From Glaciozyma antarctica PI12 (Eukaryota; Basidiomycota; Microbotryomycetes; Kriegeriales; Camptobasidiaceae), in the NCBI GenBank assembly GCA_002917775.1, contig KZ627151.1, positions 632,607 through 696,606 of the forward strand: DNA of 64,000 nt, in the 5' to 3' direction. The notes below the pieces were generated by a model. The model did no database searches. It saw only the letters and a program-made list of their open reading frames with translations, and was not told the origin of the DNA. Shown piece by piece: positions 44,832 through 56,148 of the stretch. The position numbers and the translations under genes are program-made. Position 1 is the first letter of the stretch; every line of letters starts with the position of its first letter.

Positions 44832-46345
44832 TCAAAGGTACTCCGCCAGCTTCCCCTCAAACAACTCACGAATCTCCTCCATCCCCATCCCACTCGCAAG
44901 CGCAAGCTGCAACTGCAACCGCGACTTGACAGGGTTAAGGAACCCACTCGAGATCGTCCCCCTCCCCGAGGGCGGGACAGCGCCGGCGTTCGTCTTGCTG
45001 GACATGATAACTGGAATACCAGCGGCGAGGGCAGCTTCGACGTAGGGTCCAGCAGCAGTGGTGAGAGATCCTGCGCCAGTTCCTGAGTGGGGTTGAGTTA
45101 GCGAGTTATCGTGCGAAGGGATGAGGGAGGAGGGACGGACCGGCGATAACGAGGCCTTTTACGCCTGCGGCGATGGCGGCGGGGATGAGGAGGTAGTCGA
45201 AATCTTGGTACGAGATTAGGACGTCGACTTTCGGGAGCGAGGTGATGGTGGAGATGTTGAACGTGTTCTTGAATGTCGGTTGGGAGGGAGTTGAGTAGAA
45301 GAAGGGCTTGTTGGAGAGGAATCCACCGGCGTAGCCTTGCTCCGTGGCGCGGAACGTGTCGAGGATGTTCGCCTGCGATGGAGGATAGTTAGACGAGGAT
45401 CCGCGGACGGTGCGGAAAGCGTACGTTGGTCTTGGAAGTGTAGAAGGCCTGGCTGATTCGGTCGTTGAGGACGATGAGAGCCCCACGACCTTTTGCAGCG
45501 GGAGAAACAGCGGTGGTGACAGCCCCGAGGAGGTTCGCCGGTCCGTCTTGCGAGAACGGGGTGAGCGAGCGAGATCAGTAGGCGAGGCAGAGGTGGCGTA
45601 CCCGCTGAGATGGCAGAGGCTGGACGCATGGCTCCAACAATTACGACAGGCTTGTCGCAGTTGACGGTGAAGTCCACTGCGAAATAGATGGGTCAGTTGA
45701 AAGCGTTGCGAAGCGAGAGAGAGAAGATCGCACTGAAAGCGGCAGTGAGATCGAGAGTGTCGGTGCCGTGAGTGATGACAATACCGTCTACTGTTGAGTC
45801 TTCAGAGCAGAGAAGCTGGTTGGCGAGCTTTGCCATGGTGAGGATAATCGTCGAGTTGATGTTGCCTGCGAAGGGGTCTCAGCTTTCGGGTGTCGCTTTC
45901 GCTTCTCCTCTTATTTTGGACTCACCGGACGCAGTGTTTGAGACTTGGCTTCCAATGATATTGGAAACGTTGAGGAGCTGGGGAACAGCTGAGGAGAGCA
46001 GGTCAGTTCTTCGTCGACGCGCGTCGCAAAGGAAGCCAGACCTTGTACGAGAGCCGCAACCCCAATGACTCCAGCCGAGTAGTTCGTCGTATCCGTTGCG
46101 CTCGCAGAGCTTCCAGCAATCGTTCCTCCGGTGGCGAAGATTACCACAGTGGGAAGAGACCTGGGAATGAATCAGTGACGCATTGGAGCGAGGCAGCGAG
46201 GAGCTCACGAGTTCACCGGCGACGAGTAGGTAACGTTCAGGACGGGCTCCTCGACCAGATTCTTACGTTCCTGAAGCACAGCATAGGGAGCTGCGAGGAC
46301 GGGAGCAAGGAGTGAAGCAGCGAGGATGGTGGAGATAAAGCGCAT
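44832..46345 (-). CDS. Secreted L-asparaginase (type II-like)
   Basis: The minus-strand gene has ATG at 46343-46345 and TGA at 44832-44834. The first residues, MRFISTILAASLLAPVLAAP, are a typical signal peptide. The two catalytic threonine motifs of bacterial-type asparaginase follow: TVVIFATGGTIAGSS and DGIVITHGTDTLDLTAAF. Further conserved segments are DKPVVIVGAMRPASAISADG, GALIVLNDRISQAFYTSKTN, FNISTITSLPKVDVLISYQD and KGLVIAGTGAGSLTTAAGPY, with the end MGMEEIRELFEGKLAEYL. The enzyme hydrolyses extracellular asparagine to aspartate and ammonia and is usually induced under nitrogen limitation. About seven short introns split the gene; several lie between conserved beta strands. Motifs are intact, and N-glycosylation-type sites (NVTY, NINS) are present. 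Confidence 0.9.
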
Positions 46346-46914
46346 CTTGCGAGTGGATGTGGTAGAGAAAGGAAGCAGAGGCTCGACGGAATCTCAGGCT
46401 CGCTCGTCAGATCGACAGTGGATAGATAACGGCGAGATAGGCGCCTAAACCCACTGTACATGGTAAATGGATAGACGCCGACGTTGCGAAGCTCTGTCAT
46501 CGATCCGATGCTGACAGACGTGCCAGGGCGAGGGCGCCCTGCAGAGCGTGGAGAGCAGCTGGAGCCGTTTAGAGCCGTAGAGAGCTGAGATGTACGCTTC
46601 ACCGTCCAACCTACTGCCAGGGGAGGCCCAACAGCTGCTCCGCTGGCAGCGCGAGCGAGAGCTTATCGGCGCCGCTTGGCAATCCTCCGACGATCCGGCC
46701 GAACTCCTTCCGCCCCGAGCTGCCGATGGGTCACCGGGTGAGAGTACATGAGCTGTCGAGTGAATACAGAGGGGTGAGAAGAAAGCAGAGAGTCTGTGGC
46801 GAGGGGAGGCCGGTCGAAAGATTCGAAATGAGTCCTGCGAAGCTGATCTCGCTGATCTCGCTGCCCAAATGTCAGCGTAGTTTCAACGCGAAGAACTCCA
46901 CAACTCAGCCCACC
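46346..46914 (-). promoter_or_regulatory. Promoter region of the asparaginase gene
   Basis: A 569-bp stretch upstream of the minus-strand asparaginase and downstream of the alpha-hydroxy-acid oxidase stop. It has no recognisable gene. Several GATA-type motifs (for example agatag, tatcg, gatag near 46424-46475) are present, which would fit nitrogen regulation of an asparaginase, but such short motifs also occur by chance. Confidence 0.35.
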
Positions 46915-48498
46915 CTACTTCTCCACCTTCTCCAAGAACTCCCTCCCCAGCTCGCTCGTCTTGGGACACCCCATCAACCCCACTGTCACCTCCACCTCGC
47001 TCAACAGCGTCTTCAGGACATGCTCCACCCCCTCCTGCCCCCCAATCGCCAATCCATACACCCACGGCCTTCCCAATAGCACCGCTTTCGCTCCCAAGCA
47101 AAGCGCCTTGACGACATCCGCTCCGCAACGAATTCCCGAGTCGAACAAGACGACGAGATCGGATGCTGCGATCACGGGATCCGAAGTGATGCGTGCGAGA
47201 GCGGCGAGGGAGGAGGTGCAGCCGTCAATCTGGCGACCACCGTGGTTGGAGACGACGATGCCTTGGAGGCCGAGGGAGAGGGCCTTGCGCGCGTCGGCGA
47301 CGGATTGAATCCCTTTGAGAACGATCGGGCCGTCCCAGTGCTTCTGGAGGAAGGCGAGGTCCTGGAACGGGTTCGTGAGTGGGGGAAGGGATAATAAGGA
47401 GGAGGAGACGAACCTTCCAGGTACGGAAATGCCCGCTGTTGACCTCACCGAGCCATGCCATCGAAATCTTGCGAATGAGCGCCTCGTCCTTGAGGTCGCG
47501 GAAATCCTCCGAAGGCTCGATTCCCCACCGCTTGCAGAATACGGGATCGCTGAAGCCAACTTGGCAACCGATACCGTGCAGGAAGGGAAGAGCGGAGTTG
47601 TCGAGGTCGTTGGGACGGTGGCCTAGCAAAGTCGTGTCCAGCGTTACGACCAGGGTCGAAAATCCGCTCGCTTTGGCGCGCGAGAGGAGAGAGAGAGTGA
47701 TCTCGTCGGTGCGAGGCCTGTGAGGAGTGTGAGTTGCGGAATAGGGAATAGGGGAGAATGGACGCACCAGTAAAGCTGGAGATAGAATATGATCAGCGAA
47801 CTTGCGAAGAAGAGGGATCAGAATCAAACAAACCTGGTACCACCGCTGACCATCGCCGTTCTGCTCAGCAACGCGCTCAATACTGCGCGTGGCGGCCGTC
47901 GACATGCAGAAATTCACGCCGAGCGACTTCGCAGCGCGAGCTACGGCTTCCTCCCCATCCTCGTGCTGCTCTGGAATCAGCTCATCGTAGCCTAAAATCA
48001 GGAAAAGACGCGTACCCAAAGTCCGTTCACGCCCACCGGCGCAATCATAACGGGAGAGGAGTACTGGACGCCGAACAGAGTCGTCCTCATGTCGCGTTTG
48101 TTCGAGTCGACGAGCATGCTGGGAATGATCCTCCACTCCTTGAACGCATCCTTGTTAACCTTGTCTGTCTCTCCAGTTCCCGCCGACCCAGCAATGTCTG
48201 CGAGTAGGGGTGAGCTTAGGGAGGGGAGTAGCGCGCTCGTGGTTACGCACACCAATAGGCGTCTCGATCGAGCTTCGCCTTAGCGAGCGGCTCGAGCGAG
48301 TGGATGGAGGTTGTGAAGGGCGGCGGCGTGAAGGTACCATAGATCTGGTAGCTTGCGTTAGTGCTGAGGAGGGGACGAAGCGCTAAGGGGGGATGGGCTC
48401 ACAGTGCGTTGGTAGTTGGACCAGTGGCCCGTCGTGTCGACCTCTCCTCCAGCAGGGCGCACGATGAGAACGTTAGGATCAGCAGCAGAACCAGACAT
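46915..48498 (-). CDS. FMN-dependent alpha-hydroxy-acid oxidase / lactate oxidase-like
   Basis: The minus-strand gene has ATG at 48496-48498 (MSGSAADPNVLIVRPAGGEV) and TAG at 46915-46917. It folds as the FMN-binding TIM barrel of the (S)-2-hydroxyacid oxidase family: YVAGSAGTGETDKVNKDAFK, PSMLVDSNKRDMRTTLFGVQ, SSPVMIAPVGVNGLW, NFCMSTAATRSIERVAEQNG, RWYQLYWPRTDEITLSLLSR, TLVVTLDTTLLGHRPNDLDN, PIVLKGIQSVADARKALSLG, and the catalytic GIVVSNHGGRQIDG with active-site His and Arg, then FDSGIRCGADVVKALCLGAK and VLLGRPWVYGLAIGGQEGVE. No cytochrome b5 domain and no mitochondrial leader are seen, so it is not flavocytochrome b2. The nearest types are lactate 2-monooxygenase-like or lactate oxidase-like fungal proteins. 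The exact substrate is open. Confidence 0.85.
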
Positions 48499-48657
48499 CT
48501 TGAACGGGGCGTTGTGGAGGAACCCAAGAGACGCGCTCAACGCGCGCCGCCATCTCAGCGGTAACTTCGCAGCCGGCCTGCCGATGCGGGGAGTGTTGTT
48601 CTCTCCGAATGTTGTAGTCTCGAGCAAAACGAACACAAATTCAAGCAAGCAAGCAAA

Positions 48658-51600
48658 CTACTCCAACAGCTCCCTGTAGAACCCCGGCGTCCTCCACAGC
48701 GAGATCTCCCCGAACCCAGCCTCAAGCTCCTCGACCAAGTTCCGCTCGACCGTCGACGCAGGCGCAGCAGGCGCGGGCCTTGCCAACCCAGCAGGGTACG
48801 CTAGCGCGGCCATATGCACCTGATTTGCCCGCTGGTCGACTGCCAGCATCGTCGAGCCCGAGAGAACGTTCATCGACGACGTCCAGCGCTTCATGCGCGC
48901 GTCCTTCGCCGCCCAGTTCGCGACTTGCTCAGTGATGGCGGTGCGGTTGAAGGTGAAATGAGTGGCGATGACGTCCTGCAAGAACAAGGTCAGGACGCGC
49001 CAAGGGAGGAGAGGGGGCGAAGAAGACGCACGGCCCAAATGCTCGACTTCATCGTAGGCTGCATCCAGTGAAGAATGGCGTGCCGAACCGTCGCAAGGCT
49101 CACGTTAGAGTTGTAGGCTGGGAAAAGAAATAGTGTTAGCAATGTGACTCCCAGTCGGTTCGCCGAGGAGTCAAATTCTCGATCCTCATCGTCGCTCGCC
49201 GAACTCATCACGCGCGCAGACTCACCCTTGTTCTGCTTGTTGTCTTTAGGAGCACCGTAGCCAGGCTCATTGAAGTAGGGAAAGTTAGAGCCCAGAATCA
49301 TAGCCTGCGAGCGAGGAATCAGCTCGGAGAGCGTAGAGGTAAGACGGCGAGCGCACTTGAATGGAGATGAGGACCTGGAGCAGAGTCGATGAGCTCTTCC
49401 ACATCTCGTCGGGCCTGCAGTCGGCTACGTTGGGCCAGAGCAAAGCTAGAACGAGTGAGAGGACGTACGAGCCAGGCCAAGTCCCGAGGATGCTCAAGCA
49501 GACCTTCCCTTCGGCATAGAGGTTCGGGTTGAAGCGACAGGTGTTCCCTGCGAGAGTGGCGGTCAGCAACAGCTTAGCGGCTTCAAAAACGCTCAAAAAC
49601 GCTACGCAGTAGTCTTGAGCCACACGAGCGGCGGCGTGTTGGGGTACGCGAGAGGGATGAAGATGTCGAACTGCCGCGCCGTCAGCTCGCCTCGAGCTCC
49701 CGCGAGTCAACTCACCTCAAACAAGCCTCCAGCATACGGCGTTCCCTCAGGCCCAGCAATAATACACTGCGTCTTGGATCAGCTCCCCATCCTCAGCACA
49801 AGATACCCGTACGGACCTTGATCGCATCGATCCTCGCCTCGTCCACCCTCAGCCAAATTCCCGGCGGCAAGCTCGTCGACAGCACCGCCAACTCCTTCAC
49901 CAGTCCCACGAATCCACCATGAGGCCTCTTCGACGCCGCCGTCGCGACGAGATCCTTGTTGTAGTAGTGCGTAAGGAACGACTTCCCTCCTCCCGGCACC
50001 TCGGACGAGAGGTCGACCGAATCGTACGCCAGCGCACGACACGCCGCAGCGTACTCGTCCGACCCATAGACGGGCTCTTCGATCGCTCGTCCCTTGCCCT
50101 TCCCATTCAAGGGCGCGACTTTCGCCGGCTCCGACTTGACCGATTCGATCCCGTCTCGCTCGCGCTGCTCGTTCCAAATCTTGAGCGTCGCCTTGCACCA
50201 ATCTCCCGCCGCACTGATGTCGCCGCACAAGCCGATGAGCTTCGAGTCGGCCGCCGTAAATTCGCCCGTCGTAGCCGCCTTCCTGAACGCCTCGCTCTGA
50301 GTGATGAGGCGACGAAGGAAGGAGAAGAGCGGCGCCGCCAAGATGACCTCGCCGGCGTCCTCGTCGTCCGAGCCGTCCGCCTTGCGCTTCTTCCCCGCCG
50401 CCTTCTTCGGCGGAGACTCGGGCGGCAGTTTGCGATCCCATACGACGTCCCCCTCGCCCGTCATCCAGCTCCCAATCCCCTCGCTCCACTTCTTCTCCCT
50501 CCGTTCACCAAACAGCACGCCGAGCGTCGCTTCCGACCCGCTAAGAGTGGTGAGGATGTCGAGGAGGGCAAAGTAGACTTCGTTGCGAGCGTTCCAGTCG
50601 GTGACGGAGTCGTTGCGGAGGAGGTCGGTGAGGAGGTCTCCGAGGGTCGAAACGACGAGGAGGGGAGCGAGGGAGGGATGCGGGAGGTAGTCGTACACTT
50701 GCGCGTCGGGAGAGTCGGGGTGAGGGAGGAGGAGGGAAATGAGGCGGAGGGCGGCGACGTAGATGAGGTCCTGCTTGGCGTCCTTGACGTTGATCTTCGG
50801 CTCGGAAGGGGTGACGGGGGCAGCGACTTGAGGAGGAGGATGAAATCCATAGCCGTACATGTCTTCGTCGTCCTCGTCGCTGTAAAACTCGTCCTCGTCT
50901 CCTCCCATACCGAGCATCATCGCCGACCACGCCGGGGTCCCAGGCTGGAGGCCTCCGAGCGCCCCCATGCCTGCTCCTCCACCGGCGTAGTACGAAGAGC
51001 CACTGCCGTACCCCGTTCCGGCTCCGTTTCCTTTGATCTTGCCACGAGCCTTCTTCGCCTTGGGCTTGACGGCCGACGAGGAGGCAGGCTTGCGAAGGCG
51101 CTCGGCGACGTAGACCTTGTCGAGAGCCGCGAGAACCTGGTAACCAGGGTTAGAAGTAGCTTCACGGCAAACGTGAATGGAAACGCACCTCGTAGAGAAT
51201 CACAGCACGTCCGGCGGAGCAGCAACCCTCGGAGCTCTCCTCGCCGCACCCACGGCAGATGATCTTCTCGCACAAAGCGCACTGCATGCTTCCGAGTGCA
51301 AGGAAAGCCACTTCCTTGTTCTCGTCTTCCAGCGAAGCCTGTCACCAACGCGGATCAGCTTCATATCCCGCACCTCGCAACACCAGACGCACCGAACGAG
51401 TCTCCCTCGCGATCTTAGCTCCGCAGTGGCACTTGTTCCCGCCTACAAAGAGCTTCCGGTGCTCAGAAAGGAGCGTCTTCGGGTCGGTGCTGTCCTTCTT
51501 ATCGACCATGAGGCGGGAGAGAGGCGGGAGAGAGGCGGTGGTCGAGGTCGAGGGGGCGAGCTGGGTGCGGGAGGAGGTTCGGCGAGGGCGCGAGTTGGAG

Positions 51601-52080
51601 CCAGATGCGACCGGGTTCTGTAACGCGCGAGGTCTTCAGCACGTTGGACCGTAGGAAAGGGGCTGCGGAGGTGCTTGACTGGTGCCAGCTGAGCGGTGCG
51701 GACAGCCCAAGAACCCAGCTCCTCACTCCCGCGCGCGCGCCCTGCCCCAAGACTGCGCAACCACAGGCGGGCGTCCCTCTCTCCCTCCCAACCGTGGAAG
51801 CTCCAGCGCAGAAGCTGCGAGCACCTGCACGCGCGCACCCAGCAAGCTTCCAACTCACCTCCATCACCATCACCTCGTCCTGCATCCCCACAGCCCTAGC
51901 CGCCTCATTCTCCTCCTCCTGTAGTGCCTTCGCCATCGCCAAATCCGCGTCCTCCTCGTCCTGCACGAGGTCGACCACCGCCTTCTTCGCGCGTTTGGGC
52001 TTGGGTGCGGGTTCGGGGGAGCTGCCCGTGAGGTCGACGTCCACAGGGCCTGAGGTGAGCTTCTTCTTTCGAGGTGGCAT
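48658..52080 (-). CDS. Large BIRC6-like ubiquitin-conjugating enzyme with UIM-like and zinc-binding N-terminus
   Basis: The minus-strand gene has ATG at 52078-52080 ([20 protein letters not shown]) and TAG at 48658-48660. The N-terminus has a ubiquitin-interacting-motif-like helix ([20 protein letters not shown]). A Cys-rich stretch follows ([14 protein letters not shown], then [20 protein letters not shown]), a possible zinc ribbon/RING-like fold. After a Gly/Ala linker there is an acidic patch and a helical region of about 300 residues. The C-terminal UBC domain is of the BIRC6/UBE2O group: [57 protein letters not shown] with the catalytic Cys, [20 protein letters not shown] and [12 protein letters not shown]. 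These enzymes act as E2 or hybrid E2/E3. No BIR domain is visible. About nine introns; several conserved UBC motifs are split. Confidence 0.8.
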
Positions 52081-52188
52081 CGTGTAACCAAGGCTAGGTG
52101 TTGTGGCGAGAGCAGAGGGACGGAGCGGGAGTCGACTCGAGCAGGCGCGAAGTGCATGCATCCACCTTCCTCTCTCTCCGGTTGTCAA

Positions 52189-54081
52189 TCAGCTCATTCC
52201 ATCCAAATCTTCTCGTAGAGCCTGGTCGGAGTAGTACAGCTTCCCAAACTTGCGCCGCACGGCGTTCAACCCGCCTTCCTGGTACTCTGTACGCGAGATG
52301 AACGACTCCTGTAGTCGCGGGTTCGTAGCGAGGGCGGCGGAGGCAGAGAGGATGGTCGAGAGGGTGGGGCTGAGGATATTTGGGTTAGATGCGTGTAACG
52401 GGGACTGTGTGAAGACGCACGAGGACGAAGGGACGACGCGAACATCGTAACCCTCGGGCGCGAGGGATCGCAGTTCTCGTTCTCTGCGAAATCGTTATCA
52501 GCTGGGGCCACGAGCGAGAAGGGCAAGAGTAAACGTACAGTCGTGGAATGAAGCCTGGGAAGCCCGAATTCCCTCCGACGCAGACGATGTTGAACCAGAA
52601 CATCCCTCGCAGTTCCTCCGGCAGCGACGCGATGGAATGCGCAATCGTTTCTGCGATTCCTGCCTGATCCAATCCTGCGAGTACCCGTTAGTCTACCAAC
52701 GTGTCGCTGGAAAGAGCAACGAACCGATGGTCGACGGGTTGAACAGCACCTCGGGCACCGTGAACCGCTCGTTCCCCATCTGAAGCAGCTGTTCCTCCTC
52801 TTGCGGTCCGTCCTTTGCCTTTCCCTTCCCCTTGTCGTCCATCTCCATGGGAGCATCCTCCAGCTCCTTGGGCGGTGGCGTCTCCCCCGTCGCTGGCATC
52901 CGCACGTAACCGAGCTTGTTTGAAGAAGTTGGGACGAAATCGGGAAGGACGTAGGTGCGTACGATCGACATGTCGTTGTTGGTTGCGCTGCAAAAGTCTC
53001 AGCAAGGAAGATGGGCAAGGGAAGAAAGTGTCGGACCTTGCGAGCTCCCAGTCCACATTCCAGCGCTCCGTCACGTAACAGCACTCCTCCTTGACCTTTT
53101 CGATCACGCTCGTCTGGTCCATCATGTACCAATGTCGAAATGAGACGAGCTCCTTGAGGTAGTTCGTCAACAGCTTCCCTCCCACGTCGATCCTGACCAC
53201 TTCATCAGCTACAGTTCTCCAGCTCGCCGCGGGAGGGACTCACCTCCGCACCCCACTCGCCACAATCGTTCCCTCCACGACGGGAACAATATGCGTGAAG
53301 CTAAACCCCGAATCTACCACCAGTACGCACTCTGCAACCCCTTGTGCCGTCGCATCGGGGCCGTAGGGAACGAGAGATGGCCCTTCGCGGAGGTCAGCTC
53401 GGCGGGGAGCGAAGGGAGAGAGGGACGCGCCTGGACAGCGGATGTAGGAGGGGAAGTCGAACTCGTAAAATATCATCTGGTCGTAGTGGTCTTGAACGTT
53501 CGGGAGGTTGAGAACGGGCTCGGTGAGCAGGAGACGCGTGATGCTTGGGTCGACCTGCGCGAACGAGCGAGGGGTCAGCTATCGGCCTAACAGCTCGCCT
53601 GCAGCTGGCCCCCCAGCCCACAGGCTTTCACAAGAGTTGAACAGAGCTTCAAAGACCTTCCTCCCTCCCCAGCTCGTCTCCCCGCAAGCACTCACCTTCA
53701 TCCCCTTCCCCTTGGCCCCCAGCACACGATCCCACACCGTCTTCTCCACCTCCCAGTTCGTCAAAATCCCCTAAAACTCTCAAGTCAGCTCCAGCCGCGC
53801 GTTGCCTGTCCCAGAACCAGCGCACCCGCTCGAACGGCAAGCGGAAGACGAGTCCTCCATAGTCCGCGCACTCCTCCAGTTCATCCCCGACGTAGCGACG
53901 TAGTTCTCAGTCTTGGACTTGGTGATGGCGTTGCGGAAGGTCCTGCGAAGCTGCGGTTAGCTCAGCTCGGCGCGGCGGGAGGGAGGACGCACTGAGGCGG
54001 CGAGGAGGAGTCGGCCCAGAGAGCTTTGATGCTGTGCGCGCCGTTGTCGAGGATCAGAGTCGGGGAGCTTGTGCTGGCCAT
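52189..54081 (-). CDS. ARP6: Actin-related protein ARP6, frame broken by an 8-bp tandem duplication
   Basis: The minus-strand gene has ATG at 54079-54081 (MASTSSPTLILDNGAHSIKA) and TGA at 52189-52191. Arp6 landmarks in order: the phosphate-1 loop ILDNGAHSIKA, YGGLVFRLPFERGGILTNWE, LLLTEPVLNLPNVQDHYDQM, the second phosphate loop VLVVDSGFSFTHIVPVVEGT, IDVGGKLLTNYLKELVSFRH, ERFTVPEVLFNPSTIGLDQA, FWFNIVCVGGNSGFPGFIPR and ISRTEYQEGG near the end. Arp6 is a subunit of the SWR1 complex that deposits H2A.Z. In exon 2, an 8-bp unit (ctacgtcg on the coding strand) is present twice at 53888-53903. The frame before it (TFRNAITKSKTENYV) and after it (DELEECADYGGLVF) connect only if one copy is absent, since 8 nt cannot be an intron. 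Either an assembly/sequencing error or a true disrupting mutation. Confidence 0.88.
53888..53903 (-). repeat. 8-bp tandem duplication inside ARP6 exon 2
   Basis: On the plus strand cgacgtag is repeated directly without spacing. It shifts the ARP6 frame by eight bases. Read with one copy, the coding strand gives ENYVGDELEECADYGGLVF, matching the expected Arp6 family continuation; with two copies the frame leaves the family sequence. Confidence 0.85.
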
Positions 54082-54755
54082 CAGCGCGTGGTGGTGTACG
54101 CTTGACGCGTCTTGAAGGAGGAAGAGGGCCAGCAGGGGAGCTGCTCTCGTGCTCTGCGCGGTTTCTCAAGCTTCGCGAGCAGTCCCAACCTCTCTCTGCT
54201 TCCTTCTCTCTCCCTGCTCTAGCGAGATCAACTTCCGTGAACTGCTTGGCCTTCTGCTGAATCCCTGAGCGAAGGGAGAACTGCAAGGACTAGGACACGC
54301 TCGAAGACTCTCCGTCGCGAGGACGCGCCTGCTCCTCAGCTTCCTCGAAACCAACACTCGGTGCGCCGACTCTCGCCTTACAGGGAAGGTAAATTCCGGT
54401 CTTTTGGAGCGAATACGAGGATGGAAGTGTAAACCCGGAGGTGGTACAAGCGTGCTGAAACCTTCGACTCCCTGCTCGTCTCGTCGTCCTCACTTTGCGA
54501 GGGCTCGCCTGCTCCTCCTCAGTAATGCACCCAGTTCTTCCAAAAACATTACTGCTCGAAGCGACTACGATCCCAGCCAAACTCCGACCCGTCCGTCCCT
54601 CCCCCTCCTCTCCAACTGCTAAGCGGTGTCCCCCGCGCGACGTGGGCTCGCCTTACAGATCTTGATCCACCCGTTTCGAGTCTTGCCTACACAGCTTCTT
54701 TATCAGCATCTATCGACAAGAAGCTCGGAAAGGAGCAAAGGAACGTACGCGCCAT
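54082..54755. other. Intergenic between MYND-finger gene and ARP6
   Basis: A 674-bp stretch; both neighbours are on the minus strand, so it should hold the ARP6 promoter (high-coordinate side of ARP6) and the 3' UTR of the MYND-finger gene. Open frames show no motif. Nothing else is supported. Confidence 0.45.
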
Positions 54756-55800
54756 TCAAGTCTGCTTCGCAATGATCTCCGCGGCCTTCTTCCCACCCTC
54801 GCTCGAGATCAAGTCCGTCATGAAGTACGAAACCCAGTCGTCCTTCTCCGGAGGCGTCGCAAGCTGCGTTCGAAGGGCGGAGAGCCACGCCGGGTTGGGC
54901 CGCTGTTCGGAGATGTCGAAGCCCTCATATTGCTCCATCGTCTCCCGACGAATGATGTAGGGGACAAAGTTGACGAAGCTCGAGTCCGGCTCTGCATGCG
55001 CCCGCCCGTCACCCCTACTCTTGATGTCCCAGAACACTGTCGTCCTGAAAGATCCGGGCGAGGCGTGCGCTGATCCTGGGAGCTTTGCGAAGCCCTCCGG
55101 TGTGAGCTGGTCGTAAGCTTCTTCACGCGAGGTGCCGCGCAGCGAGAGGATTAGGAATCGATCCTGTCGAGCCTAGCTCCGAGAAACTTGAAGCGGTGGC
55201 AGAGCGGGGAAGGGGGTTGAGAGGGATCGTGTTCGAACTGAAGGCGGAGGACGTGCGTGTCGGTGAGAGTCTCGGAACGGCCGAGGCGAAGAGCTGAGCG
55301 GAGCGTGTGGATCTTGCTGAAGACGATGGTGTTGAACTCCGTCGTTTCTGCTTGCGCTATCCCAAGGAGAGGGTTTGAGATCGCAAGCTCGTCGAATCGG
55401 TGCCGCAGGAGCTGCCTCGCTTTGCAAGCGGCGCGATGTCCTTTCCAAGGCTTCTACTGGCAGTTGCAGCCCTGAACCTTTCAGTCCTACCCATCTTTGC
55501 ACAGGTGAGGCGAAGACGTACCTCCTTGCTACAGAAGCTCGACATGCGGCACCCGCCACAATGCAGCTCCTTGACGTCCGCTCCCCCCACCAATCTCCCT
55601 AACGTCACGCTCATAAGCTCGCGTCCCTCTGTGCTCAGGAGGAGGCGCACATGAAGCAGCCTTGGCAGCGAGCGTGAGGTCCGGTCTCGGGGTGCGCGCA
55701 CACGGGCTCGGAGCTACCAGCAGCGTTCTCAGAAGCTGTAGCTAGAGACGTCAGCTTAGCCTACGCAGGTAGCGCAACCAGCTCACCCATCTTCGAAGCT
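54756..55800 (-). CDS. MYND-type zinc-finger protein, possibly with a frame break
   Basis: The minus-strand gene has a proposed ATG at 55798-55800, interrupted after ATGG by an intron (GTGAGC...ACAG). The product starts MASENAAGSSEPVCAHPETG, then CQGC, then ELHCGGCRMSSFCSKE and KPWKGHRAACKARQLLRHRF, a MYND-like C-x2-C ... C-x2-C ... FCS ... W-x2-H-x3-C pattern. The usual CQ after the FCSKE is not visible, so one ligand may be missing or an exon edge is wrong. The rest includes NTIVFSKIHTLRSALRLGRS, CHRFKFLGARLDR, then FLILSLRGTSREEAYDQL and WVSYFMTDLISSEGGKKAAE, ending IAKQT. Between GARLDR and FLILSL (about 55155-55165) the frame changes without a clear intron. MYND fingers bind proline-rich peptides. 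Partner unknown. Confidence 0.55.
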
Positions 55801-56148
55801 CGCAAACGAACGCGGTGTGGCAGAAGAAAGAGAGAGGTCGGGTCCCTCCCGCCGACTTCCGTCGAGTTCGAAAATCTCAAGCCATCGTCGATCTACGCCC
55901 ACCTACGCCAATCCAATCTCACTCAGGCCAGCTACGACAGCCCAATCTCACTCCCCAGTCGCTCTCGGGCAGCGAAGCGCAAAAAAAAAGGATGGAGACA
56001 ATCGTTGCGAGATTCTATTTCTTGTCGGCCTACTCGATGAGGTACTAAGAAGGGAAAAGGTACTAAAGGAGGGAAGGGAAAACCTAAAACACGAGGGGGC
56101 CGGTACGAGGGAGAAGGAGAGGGAGGGATGCGAGGGTTTATTGGCGCT
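55801..56148. other. Intergenic between ATP-citrate lyase and MYND-finger gene
   Basis: About 350 bp. It should contain the ATP-citrate lyase 3' UTR and the promoter of the MYND-finger gene (both minus). A short A9 run lies at about 55981-55989. No gene is seen. Confidence 0.45.

Noticed and set aside
49919-51262. A 447-codon open frame on the plus strand
   Set aside because: It lies antisense to the large E2 gene, is extremely Arg-rich without any motif, and mirrors codon bias of the real minus-strand exons.
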